A stretch of DNA of 64,000 bases from Paractinoplanes pyxinae (GTDB taxonomy: Bacteria > Actinomycetota > Actinomycetes > Mycobacteriales > Micromonosporaceae), in NCBI RefSeq assembly GCF_026626335.1, contig NZ_JAPNTZ010000005.1:538714-602713 (forward strand), read 5' to 3'. The stretch's first letter is position 1. Each line of letters begins with the position of its first letter. The notes under the pieces are model-generated. The model was given only the letters and a program-made list of their open reading frames with translations, was not told where the DNA came from and ran no database searches. Below, one piece after another: positions 58,205 through 64,000 of the stretch. A program made the position numbers and the translations under genes.

Positions 58205-59167
58205 TCAGGATTTAGGGGTGGCGAAATCCTGCACCCAGTACGGCGTGCGGTCGCGCGAGATGGCCAGCCCGACGCCCATCTCGTGCAGCCGGCAGTCCAG
58301 GATGTTCTCGCGGTGGCTGGGGCTGTTCATCCAGCCGTTGACCACCTCGTACGCGCTGTCGGCGCCGCGCGCGATGTTCTCGCCGTACCGCTTCCACCGA
58401 TAGCCGGCCTCCTCGACGCGGTCCCCCGCACCCTCGCCGTTGGGCGACTTGTGCGCGAAGTAGTCGCGGCGGGCCATGTCGGCCGCGTGCTCGTTGGCCG
58501 CCTCGATGAGCCGGCGGTCCAGAGTGAACGGACGGCAGCCACCGTGTCGCCGATTCTGGTTGATGAGCCGCAGGACGCGCTGCTGCATCGGCGCGGACGG
58601 GCTGCGCGAGACGTCGGACGCGGTGACGGCCCGCCGCGCCCCGACCATGACGTCGGCGGCTTGCTTGCGCTGCGTGGGCTTTTGCGGCTTTTCCTGTACG
58701 GGCGTCCGGGGCGCAGCCGGGCTCGGGAGCTCATACCCGTCCGGCTGCGCGGCGTCCGGTTCCTCCACCCGCCGATCGCCGTCATCACCCGGAACCGTCG
58801 CGTCGGGCTCGACGTCGCCGTCGTCGCCCGCGACCGGCTCCTCCGGCTCGGCGTCGCCGTCATCGCTCCCGACCGGCGTCCCGGGCTCCTCGCCGTCGTC
58901 GTCGAGCACCGGCTGCTCGCCCGCGCCGCGATCCGAGAACGGCTCCGCGTCGTCGCCGCTGAACTCGTCGCCGCCGGCATCGTCGACGGCCATGTCGTCG
59001 CCGGCCTGGTCGTCCGACGAGTCCTCGTCACCGAACAGGTCCGGCCACCAGAAGCTGCTCCAGCCCGGCGAGTCCGGCCTCTCGTCGGCCGCCGCCGAGG
59101 TCGCCAGGAAGCCGCCCCCCAGCAGGAGCGCCGCCGCCGCGCTGACCACCACGACTGGTTTCCGCAT
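58205..59167 (-). CDS. Secreted CAP-domain protein with acidic linker
   Basis: 320 residues. Signal peptide, then an Asp/Glu/Gly/Pro-rich low-complexity linker (residues about 40-150), then a Lys-rich patch (QEKPQKPTQRK), and a CAP (SCP/PR-1-like) domain from about residue 200: LINQNRRHGGCRPFTLDRRL, AADMARRDYFAHKSPNGEG, YGENIARGADSAYEVVNGWMNSPSHRENILDCRLHEMGVGLA (motif blocks). The domain resembles the YkwD/SafA-linked type of bacterial CAP proteins. Extracellular action is expected, but the biochemical role is unknown. ATG 59167 gives a standard signal. Confidence 0.9.
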   Translation of the reverse strand: MRKPVVVVSAAAALLLGGGFLATSAAADERPDSPGWSSFWWPDLFGDEDSSDDQAGDDMAVDDAGGDEFSGDDAEPFSDRGAGEQPVLDDDGEEPGTPVGSDDGDAEPEEPVAGDDGDVEPDATVPGDDGDRRVEEPDAAQPDGYELPSPAAPRTPVQEKPQKPTQRKQAADVMVGARRAVTASDVSRSPSAPMQQRVLRLINQNRRHGGCRPFTLDRRLIEAANEHAADMARRDYFAHKSPNGEGAGDRVEEAGYRWKRYGENIARGADSAYEVVNGWMNSPSHRENILDCRLHEMGVGLAISRDRTPYWVQDFATPKS

Positions 59168-59468
59168 GCCCAGTAATCCCCGATCCTCCACGGCCACCCG
59201 GCCGCTCCGGGTCACCTCCCGGAGGTCAACGTCACAGGCCGGGCCGGGTCACTTGCGGATCTGGCGCCGTCACCGCGGGCGCTTCGGCCGGCATCACTGC
59301 GACACGGCCGTCCAGCAGGAGTTATGCCTCTGCAGGGGCATGCACACGCGTCGCACAAACGCACAGACAATCCGGACAGTTCATGCGTACGAGGTAAGCC
59401 TGCCCGGTCTTTCTTCCCGTCCGTGCGGAGGTCGCACCGCGTGGGCCCGCGCTGGCAACCTCGTCGCG
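59168..59468. other. Divergent upstream region of CAP-domain and acyltransferase genes
   Basis: About 300 bp. ATGCCTCTGCAGGGGCAT (59324-59341) is a near palindrome, 16 of 18 positions symmetric, with CTGCAG at the centre. Repeated CGCAC/GCACA words follow (59341-59372). No gene is seen. It should hold promoters for both flanking genes. Confidence 0.45.
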
Positions 59469-60767
59469 GTGCGCAATCGCTACCTGGATCTTCTCCGTGC
59501 CGCCGCGATCGTCCGGGTGATCGTCTACCACCTGTTCGGCTGGCCCTGGCTCTCCGTCCTGCTGCCCGCCATGGGTGTCATGTTCGCCCTGGCCGGCTCG
59601 CTGACCGCCGCCTCGCTGGCCAAGCGGGACGCCGGCCAGGTGGTCGCCTCGCGGCTGCGGCGCCTGCTCCCGCCGCTGTGGCTGCTGGGCCTGATCGCGG
59701 TGCCGGTCATGCTGGTGGCCGGCTGGGCCGCCGAGAGCGACGGCGAGCACCCGTTCAGCCTGCCCCGGCTGGCGTTCTGGATCCTGCCGCTCGGCGATCC
59801 GCCCGGTAGCGACCTGGCCCTGGACGTCTGGGAGCCGCTTTGGTACATCCGCGCCTACTTGTGGTTCGTGCTGCTCTCGCCGGTGCTGTTCGCCCTGTGG
59901 AAGCGCATCGGCTGGGCCGCAGTCGCCCTCCCTCTGGTGATCATGGCCGGGCTCGACGTCACCGGTTTCGAACTGCCGGACACGGCCGACTCCGCATTGT
60001 GGGACTTCGTCACCTACGGCGCGTGCTGGATCGCCGGGTTCGCGCACCACGACGGCCGCCTCAAGGCGCTCAAGCCCTGGCTGGCCTTCCCGATCGCGCT
60101 GGCCATGGCGGCCGGGGCCGCCTACTACGTGCGCGACTACGGGACGTACGACCTGAACGACGTGCCCGAGGCGCAGGCCCTGTGGTCGCTGGCGTTCGTA
60201 CTGGTGGTGCTGCGCTGGCAGCCGGCGATGGGCTGGCTGGCCCGGGTGAAGCCGCTCGACCACGCCGTATCGGTGATCAACGCGCGGGCCGTGACCATCT
60301 ATCTGTGGCACAACACCGCGATCGCCGCCGTGTGGCCGGTGCTGACCGTGGTCGCGCTGGACGACCTGGGCGACCGCGCCGGGGCCGCGACCGACCTGGT
60401 CGTGGCGTTCGCTCTCACGCTGGCCGCGATGCTCGCCTTCGGCTGGGCCGAGGACGTCGCCGCCCGCCGCCGCCCCCGCCTGTGGCCGCAGACCGCCCCC
60501 GCCGTCACCCCGGCGTCCGCCGAGCCCGAACCGGAACCGCCGGCGGCCGAGCAGCCGGCCGGCGCGGCGATGGCCCGCTCCTCGGCCGCGGCCGCCATGA
60601 CCCGGGCGCCCGCCAACTGGCCGCCGCTGCCCCGCACGACAGCGCCCGAGGATGCGCCGGCGCCGCACGATCCCGGACTGCCGGTGGCCGGCCGCCGGGT
60701 CGACCCGCTGGAGGCCGGGCCGAGGGAAGGCTGGTTCGAGCCGCCGCACCCCGACCGCGACAATTAG
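59469..60767 (+). CDS. Acyltransferase-3 (OafA/YrhL-like) membrane protein
   Basis: 432 residues. YLDLLRAAAIVRVIVYHLFGWPWLSVLLPAMGVMFALAGSLTAASLA is the acyltransferase-3 N-terminus with the conserved R and H motif pair (RAAAIVRVIVYH). About ten membrane helices follow, then a Pro/Ala-rich C-terminal cytosolic tail. Such enzymes O-acylate cell-surface glycans, lipids or exported secondary products. GTG 59469 is the first start in the family frame, but no ribosome binding site is visible, so the start is uncertain. Confidence 0.85.
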   Translation: MRNRYLDLLRAAAIVRVIVYHLFGWPWLSVLLPAMGVMFALAGSLTAASLAKRDAGQVVASRLRRLLPPLWLLGLIAVPVMLVAGWAAESDGEHPFSLPRLAFWILPLGDPPGSDLALDVWEPLWYIRAYLWFVLLSPVLFALWKRIGWAAVALPLVIMAGLDVTGFELPDTADSALWDFVTYGACWIAGFAHHDGRLKALKPWLAFPIALAMAAGAAYYVRDYGTYDLNDVPEAQALWSLAFVLVVLRWQPAMGWLARVKPLDHAVSVINARAVTIYLWHNTAIAAVWPVLTVVALDDLGDRAGAATDLVVAFALTLAAMLAFGWAEDVAARRRPRLWPQTAPAVTPASAEPEPEPPAAEQPAGAAMARSSAAAAMTRAPANWPPLPRTTAPEDAPAPHDPGLPVAGRRVDPLEAGPREGWFEPPHPDRDN

Positions 60768-60773
60768 GGCTTG

Positions 60774-60801
60774 TTCCCGCCGGGACGGGACTGCGGGAAC
60801 T
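60774..60801 (+). terminator. Hairpin after the acyltransferase gene
   Basis: GTTCCCGC (60774-60781) and GCGGGAAC (60794-60801), perfect 8-bp stem, 7 bp after the stop codon. Confidence 0.65.
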
Positions 60802-60853
60802 AGCGCTGGAGAAGCGTGTGAAGGAATCTCGGATAAGCGGGATGAAGTCTCGC

Positions 60854-60859
60854 TAATCT
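60854..60859 (+). promoter_or_regulatory. -10 element TAATCT for the chemosensory operon, leaderless
   Basis: TAATCT ends 6 nt before ATG 60866. The region 5' of it contains CGGATAAG, which partly resembles a sigma-28 (WhiG/FliA) -10 but lacks a clear TAAA partner. Confidence 0.5.
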
Positions 60860-60865
60860 GAGCGA

Positions 60866-61366
60866 ATGCGGCAGTACGGACAAGCGCCCGCGCACACCGG
60901 CGAGGTCGAGGGCGCCGGAGTGGTCGCGCTCGTCTTCCGGGCCGGTCCGCTGCTCTGCGCCCTCCAGCTGGACGAGGTCATCGAGACCATGCGCCCGCTG
61001 GAGACCCGGGCCCTGGCCGGCACCCCGGCCTTCGTCCGCGGGATCACCGTGCTGCGCGGCGTGCCCACCCCCGTCATCGACGTGTCGCGGCTGCTCGGGG
61101 GCGGCCCGGCCGAGGCCGAACGCTACCTGGCCGTGCGCACCGAGCGGGGCGCCATCGCGCTGGCCACCGGCGAGATCGTCGGCATCCGGATCGTCGAGGC
61201 CGAGCCCACCGGCGGCCACCCGGCCCTGCTCGGCGGGGGCAGCACCCGGATGGTGGCCGGTGTCGGCACCCTCGGCGCCGAGCCGCTCCTGCTGCTGCAG
61301 AGCCTGCGGGCCGTGCCCGACGAGGTGTGGGAAGCCGCCGCCGTGAACTCGGGCGAGCCGGCGTGA
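60866..61366 (+). CDS. cheW: CheW-like adaptor 1
   Basis: 166 residues, one CheW domain: LVFRAGPLLCALQLDEVIETMRPLE, TPAFVRGITVLRGVPTPVIDVSRLLGG, YLAVRTERGAIALATGEIVGI (motif blocks). CheW joins receptors to the histidine kinase CheA. First of a four-gene operon. The GTG of the next gene overlaps its stop (GTGA). Confidence 0.93.
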   Translation: MRQYGQAPAHTGEVEGAGVVALVFRAGPLLCALQLDEVIETMRPLETRALAGTPAFVRGITVLRGVPTPVIDVSRLLGGGPAEAERYLAVRTERGAIALATGEIVGIRIVEAEPTGGHPALLGGGSTRMVAGVGTLGAEPLLLLQSLRAVPDEVWEAAAVNSGEPA

Positions 61367-62772
61367 GCGCCCCGGCCCACGTCGCGCGCTTCCGGGAGCT
61401 GCTGGCCCGGCTGCTCGGCTGGACCTTCGCCGACGACGACGCCCAGCCGCTGGGGGCCATGCTGCGCGAGCGGGCGGCCGCCAACGGGATGAGCGCCGAC
61501 GCCTACCTGGCCCGGCTGGCCGCGCGCCGGTGGGAGGCCGAGAGCGCCGTGCTCATCGAGCGGCTGAGCATCACCGAGACGTACTGTTTCCGCCACGGCG
61601 AGCAGTTCGCGGCGCTGCGGGAGGACGCGTTGCCCGAGCGCGCCGACGCCCGCTCGGCCCAGCGGACGATGCGGATGCTGTCGGTGGCCTGCTCGTCCGG
61701 CGAGGAGGCGTACTCGCTGGCCATCACCGGGCGGCAGGTGCGGCCCGACCCCGACTGGATCATCAGCGTGACCGGCATCGACGCCAACCCGGCGGTGCTG
61801 CGCAAGGCCGAGGGCGCCTGGTACTCGGCGTGGTCGCTGCGGGAGACGCCGGACGGGGTGCGCCGGCGCTGGTTCCGGCCCGAGAACGGCGGCTACCGGG
61901 TGGTCGACGAGATCCGCCGGCTGGTGCGGTTCCAGCGGGCCAACGTGGCCGAGCCCGACGAGGCGCTGTGGCGGCCCGGCCAGTACGACGTGATCTTCTG
62001 CCGCAACCTGCTGATGTACCTGACCACGGACGTGACCCGCGCCCTGGTCGAGCGGATGACCGAGGCGCTGGTGCCCGGCGGCTACTTGTTCCTCGGGCAC
62101 ACCGACTCGCTCGGGCGCGACCCGGCCGGGCTCGAGCTGCGGCACACGCACCGCACGTTCTACTACCGCCGTACGGGCGGGCCGCCCCCGGCCCAGCGCA
62201 TCGCCTCACTGCCCACCCGCACCGAACCCGCGCCGGGGCCCGACGTGCCGGAAGCCGCGCCGCCGGCCGACGACAACGCGTACGAGCAAGCCTTGGAACT
62301 GCTGCGCCAGGAGCGTTTCACCGATGCGCTCAAGCTGATCGCCGCGCCCCGCTCCGGCCCGGTGCGCCAGCGCGACCGGCTGCTGCACGGCGTGCTGCTG
62401 GCCCAGTCGGGCCGGCTCGACGAGGCGATCGCGCTGGCCCGCCGGCTCAGCGACGAGAACGGCCTCAACCCGGACGCCCACCAGCTGCTCGGGCTCTGCC
62501 TGGAGGACGGCTCGGCGGTGGCCGAGGCGATCGGCCAGTACCGCCTGGCCGCGTACCTGGACCCGGGTTTCGCCCTGCCCCGGATGCGCCTGGGGCAGCT
62601 CGCCCGGCGGCAGGGCGACGACCGGGCCGCGGCCGGCGAGCTGGAACGGGCGCTGGAACTGCTCGCCCGCGAGGACGACCAGCGGATCACGCTGTTCGGC
62701 GGCGGCTTCGGGCGCATCGCCCTCACCGTGGTGTGCCGGTCCGAGCTCGACGCGTGCGGGGTGCACCCGTGA
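61363..62772 (+). CDS. cheR: CheR-type MCP methyltransferase with C-terminal TPR domain
   Basis: 469 residues. N-terminal CheR domain (residues about 1-270): LSITETYCFRHGEQF, the SAM-binding VACSSGEEAYSLAI, VTGIDANPAVLRKAEG, and VIFCRNLLMYL. The C-terminal part (about 300-460) has TPR helices (YEQALELLRQERFTDALKLIA, LDEAIALARRLSDENGLNPDAHQLLGLCLEDG). Such CheR-TPR proteins occur in Wsp and Frz systems. It methylates Glu residues of receptors using SAM. The GTG start overlaps the CheW stop. Confidence 0.93.
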   Translation: MSAPAHVARFRELLARLLGWTFADDDAQPLGAMLRERAAANGMSADAYLARLAARRWEAESAVLIERLSITETYCFRHGEQFAALREDALPERADARSAQRTMRMLSVACSSGEEAYSLAITGRQVRPDPDWIISVTGIDANPAVLRKAEGAWYSAWSLRETPDGVRRRWFRPENGGYRVVDEIRRLVRFQRANVAEPDEALWRPGQYDVIFCRNLLMYLTTDVTRALVERMTEALVPGGYLFLGHTDSLGRDPAGLELRHTHRTFYYRRTGGPPPAQRIASLPTRTEPAPGPDVPEAAPPADDNAYEQALELLRQERFTDALKLIAAPRSGPVRQRDRLLHGVLLAQSGRLDEAIALARRLSDENGLNPDAHQLLGLCLEDGSAVAEAIGQYRLAAYLDPGFALPRMRLGQLARRQGDDRAAAGELERALELLAREDDQRITLFGGGFGRIALTVVCRSELDACGVHP

Positions 62773-63338
62773 CCGCGCCCTCCGGCTCCGTCTCGAGGCG
62801 GCTGAGCCGGCTGCGGCGGGACTTCGACCAGTCCTTCGCCGAGCCGGCCCGCAGCCACGACCAGGAGCATCTGGAGCTCCTGACCATCCGCGCGGGCGGA
62901 CGACCGTACGCGATAAGGCTTTCGCAGAGCTCGGGCGTGCACCCCGACCGCCCGGTGACGCCCCTGCCCGGACCACTGCCCGCGCTGCTCGGCCTGGCCG
63001 GGTTCGCCGGGGCCGTGGTGCCCGTCTACGACCTGGCCGCGCTGCTCGGCCACCCGGTTCCCGAGGTTCCGCGCTGGCTGGTGCTGGCGGCCGGCACCCC
63101 GCCGCTCGGACTGGCCTTCCACGAGCTCGACGGGCACGTGCGCGCGGCCACCTCGGACATCATCCGCGAGACGGGCGAGGACGGCGACGACGGCGGCCAC
63201 GGGCGCGGCGGCACCCTGCGCGGGCTCGTCGACCTGCCCGGAGGCAGCCGCCCGATCATCGACATCCCGGCCATGCGGGCCCTGGTGCACGCCCTGGCCG
63301 GGCACGCGCAAGCCACCGACGAGGGAGAAGCACCATGA
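62769..63338 (+). CDS. CheW-like adaptor 2
   Basis: 189 residues. The CheW domain is recognisable but diverged: LLTIRAGGRPYAIRLSQSSGVHPDRPV, LLGLAGFAGAVVPVYDLAALLGH and GLVDLPGGSRPIIDIPAMRALVHAL (motif blocks). An N-terminal helix of about 35 residues (SRLRRDFDQSFAEP) resembles the extension of WspD-type adaptors. The GTG start overlaps the cheR stop (GTGA), and the receptor ATG overlaps its own stop (ATGA). Confidence 0.88.
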   Translation: MTAPSGSVSRRLSRLRRDFDQSFAEPARSHDQEHLELLTIRAGGRPYAIRLSQSSGVHPDRPVTPLPGPLPALLGLAGFAGAVVPVYDLAALLGHPVPEVPRWLVLAAGTPPLGLAFHELDGHVRAATSDIIRETGEDGDDGGHGRGGTLRGLVDLPGGSRPIIDIPAMRALVHALAGHAQATDEGEAP

Positions 63339-64000
63339 TGGCCGGACGCACCTTCGGCACGAAGCTCGCCGCCGGCTTCGGCCTGACCCTGGCGCTGACG
63401 CTGCTGATGACGGCGACCTCGGTGGCCGCCCTGCGCTACGTGCTGACCACCAAGGACAGCGTGATCACCTCGGCCCGGGTCAACCTGGTCGGCACCGAGA
63501 TGCTGAGCGCCCTGATGGAGTCGCGGATCGCCGACTACCGCGGCTACCTGCTCACCGGGACCGACGAGTACCTCAACGCGACCAATCAGGACCGCGCCAA
63601 CTTCCTCAACGAGGTCTCGAACCTGCGCAAGTCGATGACCGACACGGAGTCGCTGGAGCTGCTCGACACCGTCTCGGCGGCCGAGGAGAAGCACGCCGGC
63701 ATCCTGGGCCCGGTCATGGAGCAGCGCGCTCGCCTCACCGACCTGCGCAACGTGAACCAGCTGGCCGGCAACGACCAGGTGAAGGCGGCCCGCATCGCCG
63801 TCCAGCAGAGCATCAAGGCGCTCATCGCCCGGCAGTCGACAGTGGTCGACGCGCGCCGGGACGAGTCCTCGAACCGGGCCACCGCCGCGATCATCTTCAT
63901 CGTCGCCATCGGCCTGCTGCTGATCGGGGCGGCCGCCGCCGTGGCCTGGAAACTCAGCCGCGACCTGAAGCGTGAGGTGGGCGCGGCGGTCGGGCACATC
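63335..64000 (+). CDS. Methyl-accepting chemotaxis protein with CHASE3-like sensor (3' end outside window)
   Basis: 222 codons to the edge. TM1 is residues about 10-33 (LAAGFGLTLALTLLMTATSVAAL). The sensor follows with RGYLLTGTDEYLNAT, a CHASE3 signature, and helices around NRDNFLNEV-like sequence. TM2 is about 186-206 (AAIIFIVAIGLLLIGAAAAVA), and a HAMP start (KLSRDLKREVGAAVGH) follows. The signalling tip lies outside. GAGGGAGAAG precedes ATG 63335. It shares an operon with cheW, cheR and cheW; CheA and CheB should lie beyond. Confidence 0.92.
   Translation, partial: MMAGRTFGTKLAAGFGLTLALTLLMTATSVAALRYVLTTKDSVITSARVNLVGTEMLSALMESRIADYRGYLLTGTDEYLNATNQDRANFLNEVSNLRKSMTDTESLELLDTVSAAEEKHAGILGPVMEQRARLTDLRNVNQLAGNDQVKAARIAVQQSIKALIARQSTVVDARRDESSNRATAAIIFIVAIGLLLIGAAAAVAWKLSRDLKREVGAAVGHI

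Overview
The window is high-GC actinobacterial DNA. GC-rich third codon positions, Shine-Dalgarno starts mixed with leaderless starts, twin-arginine signals, F420-type and mycobacterial-type enzymes, and a chemosensory operon together suggest a Micromonosporaceae member close to Actinoplanes. That genus call is an inference from gene content. I see no rRNA, tRNA, CRISPR array, insertion sequence or prophage. Most of the window reads as core or semi-accessory chromosome, packed with short operons, many of them joined by 4-base ATGA, GTGA or TTGA overlaps.

Layout. 1-9.6 kb: a partial PEP-synthase/rifampin-phosphotransferase-like enzyme, a lipoprotein, a TMEM175-like channel, two small proteins (one DUF937/YidB-like), a glyoxalase-fold protein, a DUF4331 protein, a divergent AraC regulator/short-chain dehydrogenase pair with an operator between them, and a secreted GHL10 glycosidase. 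9.6-13.2 kb: divergent glgA (glgM) and glgC, which make glycogen or maltose-1-phosphate precursors, plus an AraC regulator. 13.2-16.7 kb: a second DUF4331 operon with a twin-arginine-signal small protein, a membrane-anchored AA10 LPMO and an FKBP isomerase. 16.7-20.3 kb: an ECF sigma factor that ends early, DUF402, GNAT, a class C beta-lactamase-fold hydrolase and a UbiA prenyltransferase. 20.3-22.3 kb: an islet of unfamiliar genes, with a membrane protein and a Cys-rich small protein facing a membrane-tethered excisionase-type HTH protein. 22.3-25.5 kb: a polyol/sugar ABC importer without its ATPase.

25.6-36.5 kb: S4 protein, YcnI-like protein, DHH phosphoesterase, zwf, peroxiredoxin, STAS protein, a secreted metzincin-like protease, a ROK kinase and a DUF1800-DUF1501 twin-arginine pair. 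36.5-45.2 kb: DUF2252, a PPOX/F420-type protein, aldo/keto reductase with divergent TetR, DUF1905, a CGNR-type regulator, a protein mannosyltransferase, pirin, and a 39-codon small gene with its own ribosome binding site, leader hairpin and terminator. 45.6-53.2 kb: one 2,156-residue, largely disordered repeat-rich protein with a C-terminal TPR-like domain, converging on a diguanylate cyclase. 53.2-57.3 kb: an EamA exporter and a MacB-type tripartite efflux operon. 57.3-60.8 kb: L,D-transpeptidase, CAP-domain protein and an acyltransferase, probably acting at the envelope. 60.9 kb to the end: cheW-cheR(TPR)-cheW-mcp, which resembles the Wsp-type (alternative cellular function) chemosensory gene set more than a flagellar one; it continues past the window.

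Two architectural patterns recur. At least twelve genes have a TANNNT hexamer 6-8 nt upstream of the start codon, which suggests leaderless transcripts and fixes several starts. Four convergent pairs overlap by exactly four bases in a shared YTAR stop sequence. All functions are read from protein motifs; nothing was checked against a database.
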